Origin: Lethocerus indicus
Taxonomy: Eukaryota > Arthropoda > Insecta > Hemiptera > Belostomatidae
Assembly: GCA_019843655.1 (NCBI GenBank)
Contig: JACDQD010000008.1
Span: 10,884,442 to 10,948,441, forward strand
Direction of reading: 5' to 3'
DNA length: 64,000 nt
Shown: positions 48,906-62,124 of the stretch, one piece after another
Layout: each line of letters begins with the position of its first letter
Numbering within the stretch: the stretch's first letter is position 1
The notes under the pieces: model-generated
What the model was told of the DNA's origin: nothing
The model's database searches: none
The model's input: the letters and a program-made list of their open reading frames with translations, nothing else
Translations under genes and position numbers: made by a program

Positions 48906-51900
48906 GCAGTTTTTAAGACCATTTGCCAATCTCGTTTGCGTTGCTCTCACTCATCGCGTCTATCTTAAATACACCCAAGCTTCATGCACGACCATATTTA
49001 TTGGTCATTTTACCGCATTTGTAGACAAAATTATTTTATGACGTATAAGGCCAGGGCATAGAAATAAGATTCCCTGTATTCCCAGAAGTCAGAAAAGGAA
49101 TTTGGCGGATGATTCAGGTTCGACTAAATCGGTTAAATCTGGTGAAAGACCATATTTTCTCATTTGCAAATTTAATTGCATTAGAAAATGGAATACCCGA
49201 CTATGACTGCGAATGCAATTTTATAATTATTTAAAATATTTTTGTGATCAGTCGAGCAGGGTGTTTTAAGACCGGGGACTTTTTCTTTCGGAGGCCAACA
49301 TTAAAAGGGCTATCTAATCTTTCGACGGTGCTTTCAGTGCCGAGGGCCGCTTTCAAAAGCCCGCCTCGGGACATTAAAAGTTGTTAAGCACCGTTTGTTT
49401 GGTGCTCCCAACAACTCCGGGATTACGGCTATTCAGGCTTAAAGATCAATAATTATCCTGTATTCAATCCGATTAATATCACAATTCAAGGCGCCTTTCA
49501 GTAAATCTAATGGTTATCGTCGAGAATCAAAGGCAGCTGTCACAAGCTTTTTTGCTTCCAATTAATCCCGGTCGTCACTGGAGCGACCGAGAAATGATGT
49601 GAGCACTTTATTATAAATAAAGGAGTTAGACCAGGAATTAGCGTCAGTGCAAGGCACTATTCATTGAAGGAAAGGTTAATGTTGAAAGGTTATTTTAAAT
49701 GGGAATAATACAATAAGATAATCAACAAAATCATTCTTGCGATTTTGCTTCTCCCCGGTTTGCCCGACAGCATACCGGTTTCCAATCCAAAAAGTCGAGA
49801 TTACGCCTATAAATAATAATATTAATATATTCAATACTAGCATTTGCAATAATTTACCTAACAATAATACAAATAAACACCGGGGTTCCCAATTTTATCC
49901 AAATATACGAATATATACGAATATGAAATATAGATATACGAATATATATACTCGGAGATGTACACCTCTACATATAATATCAATTTCCGTGCATAATGTT
50001 GAAATAATTCGTGTGTGAGCCTCTGCCTTTATTTGTAGCTATTGCTGTAGGAATTTTTTGTTGTTCCGCGTTAGTTTTTCTAGCTTCGTAAAATCGTCGA
50101 CGTTAAAGAATTTGTTTGTGAACTATCCACAAACTGGAAAGGAGGACGCACCGCGTTTCATTCGGCAGCGCAAAGTTGCCGTTAGTTAGCACGCGTTCAT
50201 TCCGCGCTACGACACAACCGCCGCCGTTAACGCAAGATGTTCGGCCGCTAGCCGACTGTTCGGTCGGGCCCCGAACTCATTTAACTGCTTCGAGTCCACC
50301 GCTAAAGTTAATATTAGTTAGTCGGCCAACGTTGTAGACGGTCCCGCCCTGTTACCAGTCCCTCGCGGCCTTATTATTTACAGGGGAAGATGTAGCGGCG
50401 AAAATTGCAATTAGTCTACCCGCGCATGAAATAGCTAGACCTTGGCCTGTTTCGGATAGAGCATTACAGAAGTGGTTGACTGAATTGTAGAGCGGTTGAA
50501 AGCCCGGGGCGAAACAATTGGGTTGAGAGCCGGTCTATTATGTAACCAGTTTAAATAAGTTTAAAACAATGTCTTTAACTCTCTAGTTGGGGAAATTATT
50601 CAGCTGCGCAGAGTTGAAATTTTAGTTTTGGAATTACGCATGTGAATTTCCATAATAAATTCTCCCTTGGTCTAGAGTGTGGAGAAATGATTAAAATCGC
50701 CATGTGTTAAAATACCAATAAAAATCAAAAATGCTCTACTTCTATGGAACACTATACGAACTGTTTATATATGTATGTAAACAAAGATGTGTCTATTACC
50801 ATTGGATAAAGAAACTAGCACTTAATTTGTTATAAAGATTATACGAAGTTTGTAGAACCTTTTGTAACAAATTCTCTTTTTGAGTTTTTCTCGATTATAT
50901 TGACAATCTCCCACAAAAATGTCCACTCTCCGCGTTTTATCATCCGCCGAAAGATTGGATCCATCGTACCGCCTATTCAGAAGCCACCCATCATCGCTAA
51001 TAGACCGGCCTGAAAGCACTTTTGGTTGAAGCAAAACCTTCACTTGAAAAACATCGGCCGTCCATTCAATCACCAGAAAGAACACGATATGTCACTGTAC
51101 TCGTCGTAACCATTCTGAGAGATGGTTGTAACGTATGAGTTTTCTTCCTCAGCCCTGAATATTCCGCCCTGACATTTATCCGAACATTGTCTTGTCATTC
51201 CGTTTACAATTGATCCAAATTATTTAATAGAGAATAAGCTAAGAATTTCCTAACGGAGCCAATTAATGGAGAATGTTCAATTAAGATGTTTTAAGGATAA
51301 TATACCTGGAGTTGCAGCGTCGATATGTTTTATTAGAGTATTGCATTTGATAGTATTTCTAGGTGAAAATAACGTAATAATATTCTAGTACTTGTCCGTT
51401 TTCGCAAAAGGTTTTCACGGGTTATAACCCGGTGGGCATCGGGGAAACCATAAAGCTTCTGGTCCATGGTAACGGGGTTATAAAGAATATACCGTGACAC
51501 ACTGTATTCGGTTTTATATCTACGCCCACGTTCATCGAACAATGTCCCGTATTTTAACCTCCGCAGTTGGTGATACGACAAAACTTAAATGTTCGGAATC
51601 AGTGTCTCCACTATAATAGCCCAGGACTTTGCATCGATACACTTTAGGTTTAGAGCGTATAGGATTTATTTATTTAACGCGATAAATCGCGTATAAATAA
51701 AAGCGAAAGAAGATTATGGATGACAAAAGGGACTTTCCAGAGGGCCGGTTAACTGAAAACGCAAGAAGCGGGAAACATCCCGGGGTATTAGGGTTGGGAC
51801 CGAAACATAAAGTGAAACACAGGGGAAACACGAAATAAAGCCAGATTATCTCGAATGTAAGCTTCAGTAAGCAAAGGAAACATCTTAAATTCCCACTGTT

Positions 51901-52126
51901 GAACTCTGTCATAGGCTAACCTCGTACCGAATATTGCATAACGATATTGAAATTAATGCGGCTTCCTAGTGGAATTAAAATCTTTTTATGAGCATAAATT
52001 CGGCCTGGTTCATTACAAACGGACAATGCCGTCTCGATCCCAATAATAAAATGGAGATTACAATTTTGTTATATGTTTACTCAAAAAAGTTATAAGTTAT
52101 GAGTGAAAGTTATAAGTTAAGACAAC

Positions 52127-52459
52127 AAAATCGAAGACCAGAACCATATCACAGGGGAAGAAACCCGCATTAGGAATGCATTGCAGGCAAACAGAAGTTC
52201 CACGTACAGCATCGACAAGAATCACCACCCAAGAAATAGAAACACACACTCGGATCAACCGGACGCACAAATGGAATTCAAATCCACAGCCTTGCTACCT
52301 TATTTTAGGGATGTCACAGATTGTATTTCAAACTTTATGCGAAAGAACAACATCAGATTCGGCACAGTTACAAAAAATACCTCCCTTCAGCATAAGATAA
52401 TAGCCAATTTGAAGAAATTTTCAAAATCTCATGCTGGTGCTATCAACGAGATTAACTGA
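52127..52459 (+). pseudogene. Fragment of a Penelope-like or related RT linker region
   Basis: The frame is open through a stop at 52457-52459. It contains EETRIRNALQANRSSTYSID and, further on, LLPYFRDVTDCISNFMRKNN followed by IRFGTVTKNTSL. These resemble the '(E)RI..AL..NGY' and 'LPY..G.TD.I.R.L.K..I.T' blocks found between RT and GIY-YIG in Penelope-like and related elements. Family position is from memory. No RT catalytic or GIY-YIG part remains nearby, and the fragment differs from the linker of the 4-6 kb element, so it is probably another family. Confidence 0.55.
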
Positions 52460-53097
52460 ATAGTAACTAAAACCAGCAACCACGGTGTGTAATATTAGTA
52501 TACCACGGTTCCAAGTCATACGGGGACAACTGAGTCTTAATACTAAGTGGATTGGCACCTCACCACATGGTATATAGAGGGCACGTCTGAAGGAGCTCAA
52601 TTGGTGATCGGATTAAATCATTCTACTGTATCTAGCTCATGTGTTCTCCAAAAACAGTCAGAAGTTCAGCATCTCCTGCTCTCATGGTACTGCTCGCGGT
52701 ATTACGCGATCTTGGCGGAAGTTAGACAGCAATAATTCGAAACGGGATTGTTGTTTCTCCGACGGCATCCCAATTGTGTGCAGTGGGCGTACATCCCTCT
52801 AGTTCCATTAGTGGGGTCCTGAATGCAAAATAAACTGTCCCATTCGGCTCAGTCGAATTCGTGTGGCCGGCACCTTCCGCCTCGGCCCGACGCGGAAGCC
52901 GCAGACACCCCCCACTCACAGATCGGTGCCTCGGTCCAGTTTCAATCGTGTTAATTAAAGGTCGCCCTCCCCATTCAGCTGCAATAACCCAGCGTATCCG
53001 GCTACAATTAAGGCGCTCGTCACAATCTGAAGTGAACAAAGGATAACAGCTGTAGGAAACATGCTGGAAGCGCCTTCCCGGGCATGACCGTGCGAAT

Positions 53098-53595
53098 ATG
53101 GCTCAGGCTAGTGACCGAATATATCTTGAAGTCTATCACATAACAGTACCTACTGGCTTTACTTCTGGTATGCAGAAATTCGTTAGCGGCGGTGAGGCGA
53201 AACGCCGATTCGAAATATTCAAAATTTCGAATTGCGCGAATCCAAAATTTGTCGCCACATCGCAGATATTGGCGCCGTTGATTAAAGGACCTCAAGAAAG
53301 TTATTCAAAGGCATTCCGACATGATCCGTGCTTAGAGGACTGCCAACAACCCAGCAGAAGTTTTCAACCTTTTAAGTATGCTTTTCAAGAGTGGTTAACA
53401 CTGCGGAGAGTTCATTCGATAACGGTACGAGCGTATCAGTGTTCCACGTCATATCGGATTTACTTCATGAAGAGACATTTACGGACGACAGTTTCGTCGG
53501 TGCTCTTTATGAAAATAAAATCACGCCGACGGCGATCAGTGGCGCTGTACGCGTTGAATGACACTGTCAATTTGCAGCTAAAATACCGCCTCTGA
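53098..53595 (+). other. Unrecognised 165-codon ORF
   Basis: The longest open frame outside the satellite and the retroelement body. The product would be basic, with an Arg/Lys-rich C-terminal third, and I recognise no domain. A second frame over 53383-53568 is also open and reads rather protein-like (DLLHEETFTDDSFVGALYEN). It begins near possible AG acceptors, so an exon in that frame is an alternative. No ribosomal or splice evidence settles it. Confidence 0.15.
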
Positions 53596-56500
53596 TATTA
53601 TATTAGGAGACGGAGAGATTGACGGTATTCGGGAGGTTTAAAAAACCCGATAAGAGCGAGGCGTGTTCGCGGTGACCGCTTTGTGGCCGTCCCACATAAT
53701 TCCCCGCCTGAAAAGCCGACTGGAATTCGCTTTGTCTCAGTTCGCAGGGGCCCCAGTAGGAAGTGCCGGGCACAAAGCGAGAAGTGAATTTCACCACCGC
53801 CTAACAGAATTAGCCCGGCATTTGAAAGGCAGCGACCCCGGATCAGGTACGAACGTTATTTCAAGACAGGATAACGTGGGTGAATTAATTTAACGAACCC
53901 TGTTTATTGAATTGTTAGGTTTCATAACGAAGAGAGAAAACGGTTGGGACAGGTTGGCGGGGTTTACTCAGGTCGAAATTCGTTCGTCACGGCTTGGTTG
54001 TTGACGAACAATTAACGATGCTTCATGAACGGCTCTTTTAGAAATTAATTTGATAAACATAAATATCCGCATTGAGAGAAAGAATTTTGCTCCTACATTG
54101 TGTAACGGTGTAAACAACAGTTGTGTAACATTTCACAACTGATAACCCAGATTCTAGTATCTAGAACCAGAGTGTCACGGAAAACATGATTAGAAAGCCA
54201 AAATAACGGGAGCAATAAACTGTGAATTTATGAGAAATAAACCCTTATCGTATCAAACAAGTCTCCTATAAATGCCTTGTAAACACTATTTAAATAAATT
54301 ATTAATACTATATAGACGGGATAATCGGATTTTTGTCCTCCCCTTATCTCCCTTCTCAATGGAATTTGGCCCGAATAATTGATATTTATTAAAAAATGGG
54401 GCCTTATTTACACAATAATGGGAGTGGGAAAGGCCTTTTATTATGCGGTGATTCAAACACAGCGATGACCTGTCGTGTATTATAAATTGATCCTTTATGT
54501 TCATGCCGGACCAGCTTCTTCCTTCTCCTCACGAAGAAAATATATTTTATACTGATATAAATTTTATTTATGACTTTGTGGAGAAATATTAAATAGAACA
54601 GGACATCGATCATGGTATTGCTTAAAGGTAGTCACTCTCCTATTTAATTATTAAGCATTTTTAGGTTTTGAACAAGTGAATTTTCTTTGCACCGCTAATT
54701 TGAACAATTTCAAATATATTTTATTTGACCTTTTATATTTGTATTCGTTTCCCAGGGAAATAAAATATGATTAATAGTGTATGGCTGGCTCAGCATGATG
54801 ATTTAAATTAATCGAATCATATGCGTAATCTGATATGAACAAGAGATATTTCCCGTTATCCTAGGATAGGTAATTCGACATATTTCAATGAAGCCATCCG
54901 AAATAATGATAATAAAGAAATCCAATAAAGCTAACAGCGTTCAATCGTAAATTTATTTCCGGAAACTTAGTCACGACAACCAAAGGTTCCGTGCAGAGTT
55001 CCTAGGGACAGCAAATAAAGAAGATTACAGAGTCCCTAGTAAAGCATGGAATTACTTTATCGGACACTCGTATTATTGTAATGGACGGTCGGTAGATAAC
55101 TTCGTATAAGGAAGTGGTGTGATTATCTCTGTACGCCCTTTTCGTGTTTAAATCAAATAAAGATAACCTATCTCAAATTATACAGAAAAATGTTTAAATC
55201 GACTTCCAGTAATTTTTCTGGCCACCGTACAATGAAACTAACTGTTTTTCTAACGATTTTTCAGGTCCAGTTGGAAGGAGAAATGCGAATTATATTTCAT
55301 TATCATTCTTATATTTTATTTATTACTGGTTATAATATTTCGGAAGTTAAAAGTTTTCGGGTCGCTGTTTTGTTTAACAGAGATGGAGGGCGGAAGAGAA
55401 ACCATTAAGCTGCGACCGGGGGCGTTGAACCATGGTTATATTCATCCTTTTATCACACGGAACATTGTCGAAACTCCATCAAGAGTTTCAATTTCATTTT
55501 CGGAAATCGTGTCGCGAAAATTTGTTGGAAAACAAACTACAGGACTCGAGATTGTATATTGACTTTTAGAAAAACATTTAATTCCTTATAAGGTATTACA
55601 ATACAGTTGATTAGACTAGTAATTGTAAACTTTACGCTATCTGGCGAAAGATTACTAATTATTAAACCGTTTTTTATTTGTTTTTGTTAAACTGAATTTT
55701 GTTTATCCTAATATTTTTGAATGCCATTCTTAATGAAGACAACACACTAACAAGAGAATAATAACCGTAAAAAAACACTTCTTTAGACTTTTTTTACGCC
55801 TGTTGCACGAACTGGACAGGGGGTGAAAAATTGTGCCAGCTCTCCGAATAGGAATTTCGCTGTATCGGCGCTTCGCGCTCTAAAGAAAATGTCTCCCGAT
55901 TTTTTGCACGTAGGAAAAGTCCCCAATGGGGAGTCGAACGGGCGGGAAGTTGGAAGATATATTACCGTCCTTCCAACTCCGGATACAGTCGGCCTCCGCC
56001 AAACTACGAGGCCCGTTTTCGGTCTCACTTTCCGAAAAGTATTCGGACACTTGTACAGGTCCCTCCTTTCCTTCCCGAACAAACTGGCGGAATTTAATTT
56101 ACCCGCTACTCCCAAACGCGAGAAGCATACCCGGTGTTTATCCCCGACACTGGAAAAGTCCGATGATTTTATATTAGATTCAGTATTAAACGCTCACATA
56201 TAGTTGTAGCTAATCCATTAATAGATTCCAATGGAGTAGTTTATACCCAGAGAATGCGTCTTCTTTGCAATACAGTGGTTTCTTGAACTGGTATAATGCC
56301 CTGAATAACGAGTGTGGTTGGGCGAATGTATAGAATAATGCAATGTCTAGAAGCCACATTTTTCGCCGATATATTAATTTCATGTTACATATTAATCTAA
56401 CGAACATTCTGTACAAGTACAAGAGTAAAACCACAGTAAAATTATACGGCAACTTCGAAATTGATTTAACAAAATCTCCGGGACGGTACACTCGAACTTG

Positions 56501-57183
56501 ATTACGATGACGGGTTTAGACTGTCGAAAAATGTTTACGTTCGTATCTAATTCAACGTCGAAAACTACACTCTGCGGTGTGACTTCCCTTTTCTTGTTTT
56601 CGGAGATCATCGAGATACGAGGGCGGGTCGAGCGGTGTACCTCACACTTTTCCCCGACCCGTTTGCCTCATCCTTGGTCTCGGTTGATCCGCGGTGGCGG
56701 CACCGTCAACGCGAGATTGGGAATAAAGTGGAGATGAATAAAATATGAGCGCGAAACCCAGGACCCGTTTTACCGGCAGCGGTGTTTTTCCAAATTTCGG
56801 TGCCCCCGCCCAGTGTGTACGCACCTATTTCACTAAAGTCGGAATACAAGTTCAGATTGTAAAAAGTTGTGAACCCGCCTGTTTCAGGCGGAATTGGTAG
56901 TCTCCTACCTGGGGTTCTTTCTGATCTCTCGGCGGCATAAATTGATTTACCGTTTAATTTTCCCGGAACTCCCAAAAACGCTTGAACTAATTTTCCCCCT
57001 TATTACCGTTTATTGGAAGTAGGTCACTAAAGAGTTGTGGGTTTTAATTCAATATCAAATTGGGTTTTGTAATTAAATTCAAAATGAGTTTTTCTGCGGT
57101 TTTTGAGATAGCTTAGTTAATTAATTCTAATTGAAAGAATTGTCAGTCCGCCACTGCTGAATGCCTCACTAAACTACTTGCGG

Positions 57184-57306
57184 GACGCTACTGTATATGG
57201 CGAACAACCGAAAATAGCTTAGGAACAGATCAAACCGGCGAGCGGATGGTGGAAAATTCAAAGAACCGTAGTATTGAAAATCCTCGAAGACCACTAAACA
57301 CAAGGA
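57184..57306 (+). mobile_element. Degenerate solo pseudo-LTR of the PLE
   Basis: GACGCTACTGTATATGGCGA ... ACCGAAAATAGC ... CAAACCGGCGAGCG ... GAACCGTAGTATT ... CTCGAAGACCACTAAACACA follows 6588-6705 of the element in order (GCTACTGAAGATGGCGAGCA ... GAACCTACAGTATT ... CTCGCAGACCACAAAACAG). Many substitutions and small indels; the oldest-looking extended copy. The ribozyme core is destroyed. Confidence 0.7.
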
Positions 57307-59250
57307 CAATTCGCGAGCACAACTTTCACTGTTGTGCAGACAAAAATTAACTTGTACCTCGTGTAATCTTTCTTATTAAAATTTTGAGGTTCAAATATGA
57401 CGGAATTTTAGAGCTTTTGAGAGTGGACATCGGTTCGGTCCTTTCTAAATTCGAGGCTCAAATAATTAAAGGGCAGCCAGTTTGAAAAGCCCGGTCGTAT
57501 TAAATATTCACGGCCGTGAGCCTGGGAGGATCAAGTGCAATGAATTCAAAATTTGCAGTCGGCCTTACGAAGGTGCGTGATCTGAATATTGGATGGTACG
57601 GTTTGGGGCTGTTAACGGACCTATCGGTTCGGATGGTGGAGGAGACACGTGTTAGGGCGGACACTTCACTGTCTGGCACACGATCGGGTCTCACCGGTCC
57701 GTGAACTTAGTCGAGGACAGTTCGGGCACAGTTTACCGACCATAATTGGTGATCCACCGGCAAAATCCAACCCTGAACTGAGAGCCATTTGGAATATTTT
57801 CGGGCTATATCTATGTATCTGTTTTTATTTATGCATTGTTCTTTTATATTTTATTATTATATTTAATATAATATTATATATATGTCCCTCCGTCTACTAC
57901 CGGCTCTACCGATATGTAGGTCGAGTACGTATCTTCCGGTTGGAGCGTGCAAAAAGGCTCCCTTCATTAGTCTACCCTCCTGTATTTTAAACAAGGCACC
58001 AACATGTGGTGGTTACAATATTCGAAGTCTCTTGAATTGATTTCGCCGTGCAAAATCTCGAAATGTTTCCCTTCCCGGTTTTCCCAAATGTCTTCCGGAA
58101 TATTGATGACCGTCGGTGCTTTACGATTTTGTCGGTTAACCTTATATATTATCGTTACTTACGGTATAGGTATAGGAGGTCCTGGTTATACGATGGCTTT
58201 ATAACTATGCGAATATACCTATGCATATAATGGGTACATTCACGCTGTTTAATAACATTCAACTTTTCTCCGACTCCACACATTGTATACCGTCTAGAGT
58301 TTTACGATTTTCGCCCTTTTCTCGGGCTTTTATTTCCCGTGCCGAGTTTATCTCTTCGCGGCAAAATACGGGGAGTGCTCGACGCTCTCCTGGAGGCGGA
58401 GTAATTTCCACGAATAAATATGCGAACTGACTAGTCGAGCTCTAGGATGTAACTGAAGGCTGTAATGAGAAGCCGTGTATTATTAACTCAGACACCGAAA
58501 GAGGTTCTTGTCACGATTATCCAAGACGAAATTAAAATAAGAGACTTGTTCTAGGACATGCTTGAATTAAACATGCCAACTATGAGAGCGCCAAATTCGC
58601 AGGACATAAACACTCATCCACAAATTCGAAATATATAGATTGAAGAACTGTTCAAAATATTTGAATTTTATGAATGCACAGTACCCAAGGGTCAAAGAAT
58701 TGCACTATAGTGTCTGGCTGTTCTCGGTAAGTAGAATGTTCTCCACTCGAATGGTTCAACCCTCTTAATGGAAATTTTAAAACCTTATTACTATCTTCCG
58801 TGAAGTGGCTTCTTTTGTCAGGTCACCGTCCTATTTTCAACCGTCTGATTTCATTTATTTTTAAACCGTTTTCAAAAGGCGACGGGAGAAGTTGGGAATT
58901 TAAGGCCGGCTTTAATCTTCCCTAAGGGCAATGAGGGAGACTACAAAAGGAAATAAAGTAGTTGCCGTAGCTAAAATTTTCCCCTGGTGGTGGAATCCCT
59001 TACAGAATCGTGTAATGACGGAATTCATATTAGCGGAAAAATAAATTTCCCGTCCAGGGCAATATATCACCTCGCCAAATGCTAGACACGACCAGTCCTA
59101 GTCCTATTATACTTATTGCAACATGAAGTGCAATTTGTGTTGAGACCAAACAGGTGGCGTTGGCGGAATATCGTGACCCGCCATGATTATAACCCCGCTC
59201 CTCGCAGACCTCCAAACAAATACCATACATATCATACATGTTTACTTGAT

Positions 59251-59274
59251 TTATATATATGTGTGTGTGTGTGT

Positions 59275-59316
<42 letters not shown>
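59251..59316. repeat. Compound (TA)n(GT)n(TA)n microsatellite
   Basis: TATATATAT, then about 15 bp of alternating GT, then about 38 bp of alternating TA. Directly visible. Confidence 0.95.
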
Positions 59317-59319
<3 letters not shown>

Positions 59320-59769
59320 TCCATTATCCTTCCCGGAGGATTAGAGTCAAAAAAGAAATATAATTGATTCAGAAAAGTCATTCATAATATAACTACTGCG
59401 CTAGTTTTTCCCATAGATTTTTGGTATTTCATAGGAGAATATCGGATAACTAATGTTAATAAATTTAATCCGTTCAACTGGTAAATTGATCGCGTTTACA
59501 TCAAAGTTCCTATTCCATTTGAAGCAGTGCTGTTCAAGATTAGCGAATTCAATCGTCCGATTTCCAAGTACAACTGAGAACTTTCTCTTAAGGAGGAGCT
59601 TCAGTCGGCACCAACTTGGGTGGAATTATCTGTATCAAGAATTCAGTTAGCTAACAGATTGCACGGATTACAAATAGGTATAACATTGTTTTACGATAGT
59701 TTATATTAGATATTTACGATAAAAAATAAATGTAATTTTTAATATTTTATCCTAAAATGTTTTTATAAA

Positions 59770-59818
59770 GAATCAATATACATACAATACAAGAATCAAT
59801 ATACATACAATATACAAG
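59770..59818. repeat. Short direct duplication
   Basis: AATCAATATACATACAATA occurs twice in tandem, about 24 bp apart, within an AT-rich tract. Confidence 0.8.
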
Positions 59819-60732
59819 TTTCAATATAAATAACTGTGTGGCAATAAGCGGTGGCCATATAATTCTGTTTTTGTCCTCTGGAATTTTCCAAATGCTATAG
59901 GACTTCTGTCTTGTAGTGGCGATAGTTTTGTCTTGCTATTTGGCGTGAAATCCCCTCGTTTGGGCTAGAGCCTGGAGGAGATGATCTCTGAGCCAGCGGC
60001 GTTTTATCCGCCGTAACAGAGGACAGAGATACGCCGAACAAATTAGGGTGAGAGACGGATTTTATGACTTATTCCATTGAACTATTTGTAGAAGTCGGAA
60101 GATTTAATGCCAATCGTTCGATATTTGGTTTATTTAAATTCCGCTGCTCTAACCATCTGTTGTGGCCTTGAAGGGGCCCGTCTCTGTGAACTGGATCCCG
60201 AGGAGGATTCCGGGTCTTAGAGTTAATTTAATATGCCGGGTTCGCATCCTGTAGCATTTTGATAGAAAGATGGATCAGTAAAATGATGAAAATGGGAAAA
60301 ACCTGCAGGTAAAATGCTTAGCATTACGTAAAAATTTACAGTGCTTAACCAGTCACTTTTTGTTGTTGTTAATAACTGAAATTGCACAGTAAGTGGGCTA
60401 GAACGGTTCCTTACTTTTCCAATTCAAGTGACCCAAGGGATTGGGGGGATTCACTTTCGGATTTAATCCAGAGATTTACCCTAGGATTATCTTATCCAGT
60501 TCTGGAACACTTAAAGGAAATTAAAAATGTGCAAATTTCGGGTTGCGCTCTAAATATCTATGCTCTGGTAGTATATGAATTGAATTGGAACATTAAGTGC
60601 GATAATTTCGAGTAACCAGTATTAGTTCTTTATCAATACTATACGGTTACATCATTTTAGAATAATATACTGCGAATTATAAACTGAATAATATATACCT
60701 TGTAATAAAAGTACACAATAGTCCGAAGTGGG

Positions 60733-60957
60733 TTATAGTGAAAGGAATAACAGGATACTTTCAGGAAAGTACCGCGCAGATGTTAATTATTATGTCATTA
60801 CGTTTATTTTTAAAATTGTATTTATATGAAATAAAATCGGGTAACAGTTAATCGGTTCGTGTGTATATCCGATTGTTGAATACCGTTGAATCGTCATTTT
60901 CAGGTTGTTTATCGAGTTTCCTTCTTTATTAGATTTAGACCCAACACACCCACTCGC
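60733..60957 (+). repeat. Left arm of a ~220-bp inverted repeat
   Basis: From TTATAGTGAAAGGAATAACA to GATTTAGACCCAACAC. The minus strand of 62312-62526 carries nearly the same sequence: shared blocks are TTTTAAAATTGTATTTATAT, AATCGGTTCGTGT, GTTGAATACCGTTG, ATCGTCATTTTCAGGTTGTT and TTTCCTTCTTTATTAGATTT. No coding potential. It may be a copy of an unrecognised repeat family. Confidence 0.88.
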
Positions 60958-62124
60958 GACGACAATGGAAGTTTTCCGGCGCTGTGAAGGCCACTCATGC
61001 GTGAGCGTGTTACTCTCCTATTTTCAGTCGTGGAAATAAATTTACCCGCTTCCGAAAAGTTCCGGCGTACCGAAACTTTCAAAGGTAGTTAAATTTGTAA
61101 GACGTACGGTTCCGTGCGCCCGGTAGGCCGCGACCAGTTGAAAGTTATTAACATCATTCAGCCGAAAATAATAGTGAAATATCACTTTTGGGATACCTAC
61201 ACGTTATTAATGAAAGCCGTGTGAAGGAACGCCGATATAAGTTCATCGTGCGGAGGTGGACTGGGGCATACGACGCTTGACAAATTGGAAAATATCAAAC
61301 ATTCAAAAACTCAACAGGCAATAAAGAAATACGAAAGAAAATCGTATTAAATACGCAGCCACAGTAGCGACAATACAACCTATCACTCAGATACAGAGAA
61401 ACAAAATAAATAAATGAGCGAAGGTTTTTATTAACATCCGAGGGGGCCACGGAATGAAAATTTAGTGGCGGTTCCCTGGGCAATGAGAAATGTTTGCTTG
61501 TCACCATGTTGTGAAGCCGGGAGTCAGTGTATTGCTCCCGTTTGAAAAACATTTTAAAACTTAAATTCCCAAATATATCAGTAGAAAAAATATTAAAATG
61601 TTTTGTATTCCTTTTCGCACCCCATTCAAATCCGCTTTATCTCTTCTACACTCTCGTTTCATCGTCCCAATCTTTCGTCCACGACTGTGATCAAAAAGCT
61701 CGTATATTACCTCGAACATTATGTTTTTGTGATAAGTGCGCGTTAATCTCTCCGCAAACGGGGAGACCGATATCACTTTCAGAATTGACAGCCGCCGATT
61801 TCTAATTTAATGCCCGATAGATTCATGTTCTCAGACTTCACAGCAAAAAAAAAGTCCGGCCGGGTATGTATAGCCAAGTGCGCCCAATTTCGGAAGACGA
61901 ATGACTTCGCGAGTGTTTCTGATGCCTGGATGACTTATGACTTAACGACTTCTGTGATGACCTCAGGGAAGGTGGGAAGGAGTGAAATATCTCGGGAACT
62001 CTTTTCCGTGAAACCAGTATGACTGATTAATTCAAAAATAACAAAAACATATTATTTTAATATCCCTGTCCTTCTACCCTAATTACTTCAACCTGTTGTA
62101 TCTTTATTTTTGTGGCCAAGTTGT
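60958..62124. other. Spacer inside the inverted repeat, no gene seen
   Basis: About 1.2 kb of mixed-composition DNA. ORFs at 61295-61552 (minus), 61527-61805 (plus) and 61810-62022 (plus) have no recognised family. There is no transposase signature that would make the arms the ends of one DNA transposon. Confidence 0.5.

Larger units (their letters stand above)
35055..52126. other. Non-coding stretch, no gene seen
   Basis: AT-rich DNA broken by GC-richer islets (about 37980-38070, 38690-38880, 40440-40960, 50100-50480). Only repeat debris was recognised: PLE pieces near 38.4, 44.5 and 48.8 kb, a possible SINE-like pair at 47.4 and 48.3 kb, and microsatellites. The largest ORF is 130 codons on the minus strand at 36057-36449, with no recognised family. 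Confidence 0.6.
53596..60732. other. Non-coding stretch, no gene seen
   Basis: AT-rich with GC-richer islets (about 53650-53850, 55800-56130, 56600-56980). Opposite-strand overlapping ORFs (for example 55783-56115 minus and 55823-56203 plus) are in the islets and show no family. It contains a PLE pseudo-LTR remnant at 57.2 kb and microsatellites near 59.3 and 59.8 kb. Confidence 0.6.

Noticed and set aside
55783..56203. Overlapping opposite-strand ORFs of 110 and 126 codons
   Set aside because: Located in a GC-rich islet with few stops; neither shows a domain or splice context.
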